Shown here piece by piece: positions 22,054 to 31,208 of a stretch of 64,000 bases of DNA. The notes under the pieces are model-generated. The model was given only the letters and a program-made list of their open reading frames with translations. It did not search any database and was not told the origin of the DNA. Within the stretch, counting starts at the first letter, position 1; the number at the start of each line of letters is the position of its first letter. Made by a program: the position numbers and the translations under genes. The DNA is from Plasmopara viticola. Its lineage: Eukaryota > Oomycota > Peronosporomycetes > Peronosporales > Peronosporaceae. The stretch covers positions 204,454 through 268,453 of the forward strand of contig MBPM02000095.1 of the NCBI GenBank assembly GCA_001695595.3. Direction: 5' to 3'.

Positions 22054-25000
22054 TTACCAATGGCTCTGTAAGAGCATGTAGGTGGCAGACAGAATGACCG
22101 TCACAAACGCGAAGCCGATTCGGTTGGAAGTAGCGAGACTCATCTGTTTCACTTCATTGGCGTGCTTGACAGATTGATCCGTACTACCTGTCCCAGAACC
22201 TTGTTGTGGCTGAGGCAATGACGGACATGGAGCTTTAGCTTTCTTGTCAGTAGGTTGTGGCAAAGAAGGACATGGAGCCTTTGGAAGTGAAGGACATGGA
22301 GCCTTTTCCGCCGTTGATGAATTATAATCATCTTCATCGTTAAGGGAAGAGGCCGATGGTGGAGCTGAAGAAAACGAACCTGCGATCGATAATGAAGGAC
22401 ATGGCGCTTTGGCGTCAGTAAGCGAGACATCGTCCTCCATTGGAGAGCTTGGGGCAGAATTTACGTCGTCTGTAAGGCTCAAATCGGGAGTCTCCTCTGA
22501 CTCATAGTCACCTGTCATCATGGTTGGCTCGGTAGACGGCGAGCTTGGAGCAGGTGTCACACCTTCTGTCGGACTAACATCGGGAGTCTTTTCTAATTTA
22601 TCGTCTTCAATTGGTGGGGCAGGCTCGGCAATGTCGATTGACTGATCTACGGTTGAAGGCAAATCTGCACTTGTATTTGAAGGACATGGAGCTTTCCCGC
22701 ATTCCGGCGAATTCTCGTCGTCCAGTGGGGAGCTCGGAGCAGGAGTAGGATCGTCTGTAAGGCTGAGATCGGAAGTCTCCTCCAACTCATAGTCCCCTGT
22801 CGTTACAATTGGCTCGGAAGACGGCGAGCTTGGAGCAGGTGTCACAATATCTGTCAGGCTAACTTCGGGAGTCTCCTTTAATCTATTTTCTCCAGCTGGT
22901 GGGGCAGGCTCGGCAATGTCGATTGACTGATCTACGGCTGGGGGCAAATCTGCACTTGTTTCTGAAGAACATGGAGCTTTTCCGCATTCCAGCAAATTCT
23001 CGTCTTTCAGTGGGGAGCTCGGAGCAGGAGTAGGATCGTCTGTAAGGCTTAGATCGGGAGTCTCCTCCAACTCATAATCACCTGTCGTCACTACTGGCTC
23101 GGAAGACGGCGAACTTGGAGCAGGTGTCACGATATCTGTCAGACTAACTTCGGGAGTCTCTTCTAATTTTTCTTCTCCAGCTGGTGGGGCAGGCTCGGCA
23201 ACGTCAACTGGCTGATCCGCCGTCGGCGACAAACCTGCAGTCGGTAGTGGAGGACATGGAGCTTTGACGCTATCTAGCGAGGTCCCGTCGTCTAGTGGGG
23301 AGCTCGGAGCCGGAGTTACATCTTCTGTAAGGCTTAGATCGGGAGTCTCCTCCAATTCATAGTCACCTGTCGTCACGGTTGGCTCGGAAGACGGCGAACT
23401 TGGAGCAGGTGTCACGATATCTGTCAGGCTAACTTCGGGAGTCTCTTCTAATTTTTCTTCTCCAGCTGGTGGGGCAGGCTCGGCAACGTCAACTGGCTGA
23501 TCCGCCGTCGGCGACAAATCTGCAGTCGAAAGTAGAGGACATGGAGCTTTGACGCTATCTAGCGAGGTCCCGTCGTCTAGTGGGGAGCTCGGAGCAGGAG
23601 TTACATCTTCTGTAAGGCTTAGATCGGGAGTCTCCTCCAACTCATAGTCACCAGTCGTCACAACTGGCTCGGAAGACGGCGAACTTGGAGCAGGTGTCAC
23701 AGTATCTGTCAGACTAACTTCGGGAGTCTCTTCTAATTTTTCTTCTCCAGCTGGTGGGGCAGGCTCGGCAACGTCAACTGGCTGATCCGCCGTCGGCGAT
23801 AGACCTGCAGTCGAAAGTGGAGGACATGGAGCTTTGACGCTATCTAGCGAGGTCTCGTTGTCTAGTGGGGAGCTCGGAGCAGGAGTTACATCTTCTGTAA
23901 GGCTTAGATCGGGAGTCTTCTCCAACTCATAGTCACCTGTCGTCACAACTGGCTCGGAAGACGGCGAACTTGGAGCTGGTGTCACAATTTCTGTCAGGCT
24001 AACTTCGGGAGTCTCCTCTGATTCAATTTTTTCAGCTGGTGGGGCAGGCTCAGCAACGTCAACTGGCTGATCCGCCGTCGGCGACAGACCTGCAGTCGGT
24101 AGTGGAGGACATGGAGCTTTGACGCTATCTAGCGAGGTCCCGTCGTCTAGTGGGGAGCTCGGAGCAGGAGTTACATCTTCTGTAAGGCTTAGATCGGGAG
24201 TCTCCTCCAACTCATAGTCACCTGTCGTCACGGTTGGCTCGGAAGACGGCGAACTTGGAGCAGGTGTCACAATATCTGTCAAACTAACTTCGGGAGTCTC
24301 TTCTAATTTTTCTTCTCCAGCTGGTGGGGCAGGCTCGGCAACGTCAACTGGCTGATCCGCCGTCGGCGATAGACCTGCAGTCGAAAGTGGAGGACATGGA
24401 GCTTTGACGCTATCTAGCGAGGTCTCGTTGTCTAGTGGGGAGCTCGGAGCAGGAGTTACATCTTCTGTAAGGCTTAGATCGGGAGTCTCCTCCAACTCAT
24501 AGTCACCTGTCGTCACTACTGGCTCGGAAGACGGCGAACTTGGAGCTGGTGTCACAATTTTTGTCAGGCTAACTTCGGGAGTCTCCTCTGATTCAATTTT
24601 TTCAGCTGGTGGGGCAGGCTCAGCAACGTCAACTGGCTGATCCGCCGTCGGCGACAGACCTGCGGTCGGTAGTGGAGGACATGGAGCTTTGACGCTATCT
24701 AGCGAGGTCCCGTCGTCTAGTGGGGAGCTAGGAGCAGGAGTTACATCTTCTGTAAGGCTAAGATCGGGAGTCTTCTCTAACTCATAGTCACCTGTCGTCA
24801 CGGTTGGCTCGGAAGACGGCGAGCATGGAGCAGGTGTCACATTTTCTATTAGGCTAGTTTCGGGAGTCTCCTTTAAATTGAAGTCTTCTGTTGGTAAGGT
24901 AGGCTCGGCACCATCGACCGACTGATCCATCGACGTGAGAGTTTTATCCGTCGAACTGGAAATTCCATTTGTTATGTCACTTGCTGTCGTTGGCTGATCT

Positions 25001-25509
25001 AGGAATTCGTCAACTGCTGGAAATATTGGCTCTTCTTCAGTCGTAGGCGAGCTTGGTGCAGGGGTTACTTCGTCAACAGGAGAGATTGGGATCTCCGTGG
25101 TGGAAGTGTCCTCTGGTGTAGATGGCATTGGTGGAATCTCTGTTAGTGTCGTGAAGTCGTGACATGGGGCAGGTGCGACAACCTCTTGTTTTGGGTCTAA
25201 GTGGTCAACTGGGGTAAGTTTTGTTTGTTTTGCAGTCTCGGTGAAACTGTCAGTTGAAACAGAAGGCGCCGAGGTGACATCCAAACTGTAGTTGTCGACA
25301 AATGTCGGTGCTGGTGTAGCATCTGTCCCGGTGTCTTTCTCCATCGTCACTCCACTGTTGCCCAGCAAAGCATCTACAGGCATGACGGTTCCGACATTGT
25401 CGCTTTTACCAGCCGCTCCTGAATCCGCGAAAGCGAATGCAGTAAATGATAAAACAAAAGTCGAGGCTACAGACATTATCAGTGCCAGCTTCCACACTGG
25501 CTTGTGCAT
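22054..25509 (-). CDS. Secreted mucin-like surface protein with 95-residue tandem repeats, probably GPI-anchored
   Basis: Single-exon frame of 1151 residues from the ATG at 25509, chosen because it starts a good signal peptide (MHKPVWKLALIMSVASTFVL, ending near FAFADS). An upstream in-frame ATG at 25560 would bury that signal. The body is Pro, Thr, Ser and acidic-residue rich, with TPAPSSP recurring. It contains about nine units of 95 residues (285 bp), each with TTGDYELEETPDLSL, VTPAPSSPLDD, KAPCPPLP and ADQPVDVAEPAPP. In the DNA the same GACGCTATCTAGCGAGG block recurs at 23266, 23551, 23836, 24121, 24406 and 24691, exactly 285 bp apart. A KAPCPSLP triplet follows the array. The protein ends in a hydrophobic tail (IGFAFVTVILSATYMLL) after a small-residue stretch, which suggests GPI anchoring. 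Likely a heavily O-glycosylated cell-wall or adhesion protein, by analogy with oomycete mucin-like proteins; no enzymatic domain. Not a member of the octapeptide CAR family by sequence. Confidence 0.85.
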   Translation of the reverse strand: MHKPVWKLALIMSVASTFVLSFTAFAFADSGAAGKSDNVGTVMPVDALLGNSGVTMEKDTGTDATPAPTFVDNYSLDVTSAPSVSTDSFTETAKQTKLTPVDHLDPKQEVVAPAPCHDFTTLTEIPPMPSTPEDTSTTEIPISPVDEVTPAPSSPTTEEEPIFPAVDEFLDQPTTASDITNGISSSTDKTLTSMDQSVDGAEPTLPTEDFNLKETPETSLIENVTPAPCSPSSEPTVTTGDYELEKTPDLSLTEDVTPAPSSPLDDGTSLDSVKAPCPPLPTAGLSPTADQPVDVAEPAPPAEKIESEETPEVSLTKIVTPAPSSPSSEPVVTTGDYELEETPDLSLTEDVTPAPSSPLDNETSLDSVKAPCPPLSTAGLSPTADQPVDVAEPAPPAGEEKLEETPEVSLTDIVTPAPSSPSSEPTVTTGDYELEETPDLSLTEDVTPAPSSPLDDGTSLDSVKAPCPPLPTAGLSPTADQPVDVAEPAPPAEKIESEETPEVSLTEIVTPAPSSPSSEPVVTTGDYELEKTPDLSLTEDVTPAPSSPLDNETSLDSVKAPCPPLSTAGLSPTADQPVDVAEPAPPAGEEKLEETPEVSLTDTVTPAPSSPSSEPVVTTGDYELEETPDLSLTEDVTPAPSSPLDDGTSLDSVKAPCPLLSTADLSPTADQPVDVAEPAPPAGEEKLEETPEVSLTDIVTPAPSSPSSEPTVTTGDYELEETPDLSLTEDVTPAPSSPLDDGTSLDSVKAPCPPLPTAGLSPTADQPVDVAEPAPPAGEEKLEETPEVSLTDIVTPAPSSPSSEPVVTTGDYELEETPDLSLTDDPTPAPSSPLKDENLLECGKAPCSSETSADLPPAVDQSIDIAEPAPPAGENRLKETPEVSLTDIVTPAPSSPSSEPIVTTGDYELEETSDLSLTDDPTPAPSSPLDDENSPECGKAPCPSNTSADLPSTVDQSIDIAEPAPPIEDDKLEKTPDVSPTEGVTPAPSSPSTEPTMMTGDYESEETPDLSLTDDVNSAPSSPMEDDVSLTDAKAPCPSLSIAGSFSSAPPSASSLNDEDDYNSSTAEKAPCPSLPKAPCPSLPQPTDKKAKAPCPSLPQPQQGSGTGSTDQSVKHANEVKQMSLATSNRIGFAFVTVILSATYMLLQSHW
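22700..24900 (-). repeat. 285-bp coding tandem repeat array
   Basis: Units are kept at exactly 285 bp in the central part and diverge towards the C-terminal end of the protein (22700-23200). Two unit types can be told apart: one with DDGTSLDS and PPAEKIESEE, one with DNETSLDS and PPAGEEKLEE. They alternate at the N-terminal side of the array, giving a 570-bp higher-order period. Confidence 0.9.
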
Positions 25510-25609
25510 TGCTCGAAATGCAAAGACAAGTATTGGTCTACTGAAGGTAGAAACACTCAACAGAGGCAGATCGACAAATGTTGCCTTGTCTGAAATTTAG
25601 ACTATTGAG

Positions 25610-26584
25610 CTTGCAAGGCGATGGTGAGAGGGAAAAAGTTTACGATTCGTCGAAAGATGAGTACCGGTACTGTATAAGCGCTGCTGACGAAAGTTACACA
25701 TATCTATTTTTACATATGTACAGTAACATATGAACTTACATTCTTACTACATCCAGAATATGGATCACACTATCAAAGTGCACATATGGCCTTGCGAAAA
25801 AGCAAGGACTCGATAAATATGATGTGCTCTTAAAAATTCTACATATGATGTGCTTTTAAATATTCTACATATCTCGCTGTTGCGATGTTCAACTTAGGTA
25901 TAAACGTCTCGACTAATATGTATTTCTTTTAAATGTGTGTACTTACATTATTATTGCAGTGGCCGCCTGAGGCGTATTCACGTGGTCGTGCTGCTTCCAC
26001 GTAGGACGGAAAATAATTCAAAGAAAAGTACACACTTTGTTCCGTAAAGTGTCAGCCATCGCAACGTGAGCTGGACAAAGGTCGCAAGATCGAATTGGAA
26101 GGTTGTAAGGCAGGAAAGCGTAGTTTTCTGTTAGCTCAAGGAACACAATCTAGGTAATGAACAAAACTTTTCGTTTGCGCTTTTCGCTTAATCGGATTTC
26201 CGACACCTATCGACCAACGGCCAAGACATATACAATGGCAGTAAAAAAAAGCCGGAAATGAAACTGCGGCCACATCAATTCACCCTTACAACATGCACAA
26301 GACCGCTGCGACGGCTGGAAGATGTCAAAGTGTATCTGATATCGAATTTAGAGCACGGTAATTTTACTTTTTAATGATGCTGAGATCTTGCAAAGAAGGA
26401 TACTGGAAGTGCTGCTGCCGTTGTCAGCCGAGTCGCTGGATAGCCGCTGGATCTGGCAGAGGACATAGTCTCCACTGCAGATGCATGGTTCTTGCTCGTG
26501 GCGGAGTCCAAATTGACGACCGGAGCGTTTTCGGCCCCGATAGCTTTGTACTTTATCGATCTAAACTCTCTATATAAAGGCAAC
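25610..26584. other. Upstream region of the mucin-like gene, no other gene seen
   Basis: Contains several ACATATG/TACATAT motifs between 25690 and 25870 (for example TTCTACATATGATGTGCTTT and a nearby partial copy), which may be a short AT-rich repeat or regulatory sites for the gene on the minus strand. No recognised coding sequence. Confidence 0.35.
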
Positions 26585-26590
26585 ATTTTT

Positions 26591-26767
26591 AGGGAGCCGT
26601 TAAACTGCCGGTACCCTTTTGGTAAACTGCCGGTACCCTTTGATTTAAGCCAATGAGATTAGACTAAATCCACCAATGGGAGCAGTTTATCTCTGTTAAT
26701 GAACACAGTGTTTTTTCAACAAATAAAAAGAGAAAGCAATACCCATCCGGTACCCCTTTTTCGTAAA
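26591..26767 (+). repeat. Left terminal inverted repeat
   Basis: Pairs with 27715-27889. Contains two perfect 16-base TAAACTGCCGGTACCC motifs 22 bp apart. The AAAGAGAAAGCAATA block and the CCGGTACCCCTTTTT inner edge are both matched in the right arm. Confidence 0.85.
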
Positions 26768-26839
26768 CTGCCGGTCCCCCCTGTTTTTAGCCAATGAAAA
26801 AAGGAGCAATTCCGTCAATGAGAGCAATATTTTTTGTCA

Positions 26840-27435
26840 ATGAAAGCAGCACTGAACAAGTTATCGAAATGCGCCTTTCTTTACGTCGTCTTTCTGGGTG
26901 TTGCTACTGCTGATTGTGAGTTGCACTTGCGGAGAGGAATACCATCGTCACATGAACAATTGGGCGGTGATTGTAAGCAAGGCATCTGTAGTATGGCTCC
27001 ATGCCTTCTATATTAATGTGCGTCATTTGCTGTAGGTCGACACGTCTCGCTTTTGGAGTAATTACAGACACATTGCGAATGCGTTATCACACTACCACTC
27101 AGTCAAGCGTCTTGGGATCCCTGACAGCCAGGCAAGACAATGTTAAAAGACAATTTGTCATACCTTGCTTATTGACAATACAACGCTACTTTTGTAGATC
27201 ACCTTGATGCTGGTGGACCAAATGCCGTGCAATCCTCACAATTGCTTTCCTGGACAAGTGTTTAACACTCGAAGCCAAAATAAAATCTGTATGTGTTTGT
27301 CCTGCATCAAGTTAGCTTTGTATGCACCTGCTGATTCGATTTGGTGTCCAACGCAGCTATGAAAAAAACGCCGAGGTCGATTATCGCGGCTTCAAGGTCT
27401 CGGTGGCCAACTTCATGACAGTCCTTACGGGTGCG
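26840..27435 (+). pseudogene. 5' fragment of a GPI transamidase catalytic subunit gene (GPI8/PIG-K) inside the TIR element
   Basis: Starts at ATG 26840 with a signal peptide (MKAALNKLSKCAFLYVVFLG). After a +1 frame change near 26933 it reads EEYHRHMNNWAVI, then a 63-bp intron (26973-27035), VDTSRFWSNYRHIANALSHY and SVKRLGIPDSQ, then a 66-bp intron with GC-AG borders (27132-27197), ITLMLVDQMPCNPHNCFPGQ, then a 68-bp intron (27289-27356), then NAEVDYRGFKVSVANFMTVL. All of this is collinear with the N-terminal ~130 residues of GPI8, the Cys protease that attaches GPI anchors in the ER. The His (in TGHGG) and catalytic Cys exons are absent, so no activity is expected. Two 1-nt frame breaks (near 26933 and at the A-run ~27361-27367), plus the truncation, mark it as a pseudogene. 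Retained introns show capture from genomic DNA, not mRNA. Confidence 0.85.
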
Positions 27436-27714
27436 TCAAGTAGATATTTGATGTAACCTATTTTAATCGAACGATCGGGACGGAATATATTAGATATAAA
27501 CAGCAAACACAAGGCTCATAACATTGGGCGCGCGCGTGCATGAGGACCGCCGACTTTTCCTCTTCCAGAGTGCTGCACGAGAGCTCTCTAGGGAGTTGCA
27601 TAGTGTTTATTGCGAGAAGAAGAGTGCGAATAGAGTGATATTGAGAAGAGTGTTGTTGAAAAGAGTAATATTGAGAAGAGGTGAGTAGGAGTTATTTTTT
27701 AAAAAACAAGGCAG

Positions 27715-27889
27715 TTGACAAAAAGGGGTACCGGATGGTTATTGCTTTCTCTTTTAATTGGTTAAAAAACACCGTAGTCATTATCAGAGATAAAGTGCTT
27801 CCAATGGTGGATTTAGTTTGATCTCATTGGCTTAAATCAAGGGGTACCGGCTGTTTACCAAAAGGGTACCGGCAGTTTAACGACTCCCT
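27715..27889 (-). repeat. Right terminal inverted repeat
   Basis: Reverse complement of 26591-26767 with scattered mismatches (for example GTCGTT versus GCCGTT near the tip), so the two arms have drifted since the last transposition. Confidence 0.85.
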
Positions 27890-27895
27890 ATTTTT

Positions 27896-29600
27896 AGCCA
27901 TACGCAATTACTGACCTATCTCTGGTGTCATTACGGTTTTAAGGTTTCTTAAAAATATGTACTTGTTGCATAGTTGGAAATGGCACATTTCGGTCATCGC
28001 AATCTTGTCAATCACCTCTATACTTCTAAAACAGAACATTTTTTTCACATTTGAACACATAAATTGTTTTCGAATGTGACGCCAAAATTGAGTGGCGCTA
28101 TGTAGCAGCTTTGTATACGTAGCAAAAGTAAACCGTGTTGGCTTCAAGTGCGAATGCACTCGCAGCACATTCCGCCCTCACACAAGAAAAATATAGTTGA
28201 CAAATTTCTCTTCGTTTTCTTTTTGGTGATGAAAGAGATGTGCAACAAAGAGAATTTGTAATGCATAAAAATGGCCTGATCGATAAGAAGAAGCTGTTTT
28301 CAAGTTGAAAAAGCCTCATGAAGCAAAACTGTCATAGCCTGAAAAGCGACGGCGATGTAGCATGCTTTTGTGCTCATTCTTCAACGACTCTAAGCTTTAA
28401 CTTCACGAGGCCCGTTCGTCTCCTATTCAGGTATGCTCTTCCAAATAAAATCTGCATTGAATACAGTTTTATTGGAGTCCCAACCATTACTGCATCGATT
28501 GCAGAGACAAATGTGTGCAAAAGATGGTTCTAGTAGCTGGTAAGAAGTTTTATACGAAGAGCAAACAATCGTTCGACGAATGTCGTCATTTTGCCGACGG
28601 TGTGATTGGGAAATCCAGAGAGTATCGGTAACATTCACACAGATCCTTGCATAGACGAGGCCTGTAAGAAATGAACGATCTTCCGGTAAACGCTGTATAC
28701 TACTATCCCTCGTCTTAAGGATATCGACGTTTGCATAGACCTTTTTTTTCAAAATCGACTAATTCAGAGAGCCGCTAGTCACCACTTACTTTTCGCTGTT
28801 CACCATACAAAACATTTGGCATCAGGATATGTGCAAAATTTGCGTTATGATAACGTTGTACGGAACAATAAGCTGCGACTGAAGGGCGGGCAAGGAAATG
28901 AAGGCGTCGTTGTAGATTCTTGAAGGTGGGTTGACGGTAATTAAAGAGCAGTAATGAGCAGATTCAGAAATGATCAGGTTGTTTGGTATTAATGCTTGCA
29001 GATGCTTAGCGGTGCCATGCAAAGAGATTGTCTATTTGTAGATGGCTAGCAGTAAAACACAAGGTAGAAGCTTGTTTGAATCTCGAATTATCCTTACATA
29101 AAACCACGTTATTGAAGCAGAAGAGTCTTGTAGCAGCGGTGCATTTAGTTTGCAATGAATTACTCATTGGATGGTAGACCGGAAAATTTGCATATCATTA
29201 GTAGGTTCTTGGCAACGATCTATGACAAGACAAATGGTACTGTCTATGTAGACTTTCTGTATTATTACCAAATTCGTTTCATGGTGTTGTCCATCCAGTC
29301 GATTTGAGCACATATGCAGTGCACAGGAGTTCTTGTAGAATGGAGTGAGTGGTGAAGAGCAAGACATAAAGCGGCCTCCTCTATTTGATACAATATTTAG
29401 CTTTTGAGGCCCCGGCGAATACTGCGAAAAATTCGAAGACTGACAAAATGGTTTTCAAAACATCGATTCCTAGGGATACTGTTAGACTCGATGGCCGTGA
29501 AAATGGCCTCACCCGTAGACAGGTAAGTCCGTGACGTTATGAGTACAAACTTCATTGCCCACGTCGATGGGTCTCCAATTCTAAGGTCCAAGAAAATGGG
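27896..29600. other. Decayed repeat sequence, no intact gene
   Basis: 28930-29240 resembles 10800-11150 (shared landmarks GATCAGGTT...TTTGGT and GCAGATGCT-AG-GGTGCCAT), so it is a second diverged copy of the same repeat. Frames such as 28752-28423 (minus) have no domain I can defend. Confidence 0.45.
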
Positions 29601-29779
29601 GATGTGACAACCATTTATGTATTTTTCGGGTGGGTTAGGTGATCGAAGCTACCAAAGCATTATAAGAGAGGCTTTAAATGCCATGTATTGTCACAACTAG
29701 CCAGGTTAAACCTACTCTTTCGACGAAGGGTATTAGATGTCTTTTTAGATGGATATTACCTTGTGAATAAAGACCATGG

Positions 29780-30190
29780 GACCGAACAGTACCAGCTAGT
29801 ATTCTCGTGCAACCTTACGGCGGCCATGTGTATGCTTTAAATTTTGCATCAATCCCTGCTTAGGAAATCACTCATTGCTGTAAAAATTTGCAAACACGGA
29901 TGACCTCGACTTGCGGGAAAACGTGAGTAGGACCCCGGTTCAGTCGAAAAAAATATTCTAGAGCCGTACAATTCTTCAAGGGATACCGATCCAGAAACTC
30001 CTCTGTAAGAAGTATTCTCAATTTGTGAGCTTAGAAAACAATTTAAGATGGCTTTTTGGCTCGGCCCTGGCAGTGAAGCTGTGGCTTCTTCGGGACAGCT
30101 CCAATTTCTTAAGAGCTTTGAAAAGAAAATGGACTTCTTCGGTCACGTGATAAAAAAATTAAAAACTTTATGGCCGAAACGGCTACCTCA
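29780..30190 (+). repeat. Diverged copy of a retroelement also present at 47390-48150
   Basis: Shared landmarks: CCTTACGGCGGCCATGTGTA versus CCTTACAGCGGTTATGTGCG, then GAAGTATTCTCAATTTGTGA versus GAAGTATTATTCTTCCGTGA, then GGCAGTGAAGCTGTGGCTTC versus GGCGGTCAAGGTATGGCTTT, in the same order. At about 30170 a TATSLLAMRSAKLL stretch weakly resembles the YDKELLAMKYAL block of gypsy RNase H. Not coding. Confidence 0.45.
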
Positions 30191-30842
30191 TTACTTGCTA
30201 TGAGGTCTGCAAAACTGCTTTGAAAATTGCTTTGCTTTGTGCAAGGTTTTAAAGTCTGGCGAACGCTTAAAACATACAGAAAACTTGCTTACAACAGTGA
30301 GTATGGACCTTATCATTCACCGTATATCCACCCATACTCGACTCACTCGCAAGGTTAAGTGTGGGGGCAAGGTTTTGAAGAGGTACTGAAAGCACATCAG
30401 AATACCTTTAAAACTCAGCGCAAGACTGATTTTAATGCCTCGTAAGGCGCCTCGAGAAAGTCTATGGTATACACCGACCGGTGCCTTTCCAAATAAAACG
30501 GTGTTTGACTTTGAGCATAAATAGAGAACGTACTCTTCATACAGAAGGTCTTGATATATAAGGTACTTTTTTGTTCTTTTTAGCGTGTAGGGTCACATCC
30601 TTTGATCTATCTAGAACGCTTAGCCAGCCTTGGCAAAGTCAGAGAGCTGTTTTCGTATCAAAATTGAGGTCAATCTTATTGCCCGGAAGGAAGAGAATGT
30701 CGAACATTTCTTTAGTCAAAGCTGAACCCCTTGTACGAAGAGCTCATAGTATTCTCTGGTGTCTAGGCTTATTAATACAAAGAAAATAAAGCCAGATGAT
30801 ACGTGAAGTGGAACGTTGATTTCAAACTACCACTAATAATAC

Positions 30843-31208
30843 TTAAGCGCGGCTATTGCGGAGTACAGGGATGATCTTTTTCATCTGACTGTCTGTCCGA
30901 GAAGGGTGTTTATTCGACATCAGCGAGCAAGCTCCTGATAAAATAATTATTGCTTGCCAAAATACAGCGGTGAACCATACTGTACTCTTAAATTTGCTTC
31001 CCATGTAATCCAGCTGGTAGCTAATACTTAGGCGTTGCACAAACACTACTATACCCGCGTTGTCCCTAACTTTTGCTAAGTCAAGCACTACGGAGGCTTC
31101 CAGACGCTTTAAAGTCTGCTGGTACCGGTAGCTTTTGTAAGCGACCGAGACATGAGCCGCGGGTCTGACCCTTTGGCAGTCCTCACAGATCATCAATTCT
31201 TTGGCCAA
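30843..31208 (-). pseudogene. Integrase fragment of a second gypsy family
   Basis: Reads CEDCQRVRP (second half of the HHCC zinc finger), then RDNAGIVVFVQRLS, which matches the first catalytic-Asp block of gypsy integrases (GIVVFVDRLS) with the Asp changed to Gln, then a degraded target segment ending KHPSRTDSQ (compare HPQTDGQ). 121 codons without a stop, but key residues are lost. It differs clearly from the 19177/38067 family. Confidence 0.6.

Larger units (their letters stand above)
26591..27889. mobile_element. TIR DNA transposon-like element carrying a captured GPI8 gene fragment
   Basis: Begins AGGGAGCCGTTAAACTGCCG and ends CGGCAGTTTAACGACTCCCT, with inverted repeats of about 175 bp (26591-26767 and 27715-27889) that align nearly throughout. 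Flanks carry a possible 6-bp duplication ATTTTT (26585-26590 and 27890-27895); a TA duplication (as in Tc1/mariner) is equally compatible, because the T and A lie at both edges. The motif TAAACTGCCGGTACCC repeats at 26601 and 26623, with a near-copy at 26764, and in inverted form at 27842-27857 and 27864-27879, fitting multiple transposase-binding sites. No transposase is encoded; the interior is host gene sequence. This is a non-autonomous, gene-carrying (Pack-type) element. Confidence 0.85.

Noticed and set aside
22700..24900. Regular 285-bp repeats as a satellite or CRISPR-like array
   Set aside because: The repeats are coding, in one open frame, and lack spacer structure.
26840..27016. 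Small secreted protein with an RxLR-like effector motif (HLRRG after a signal peptide)
   Set aside because: The signal peptide belongs to a truncated GPI8 gene; HLRRG lies at the frameshift and is not an RxLR motif.
28423..28752. Minus-strand frame as a gypsy integrase fragment
   Set aside because: Only a vague resemblance; catalytic or zinc-finger residues could not be placed.
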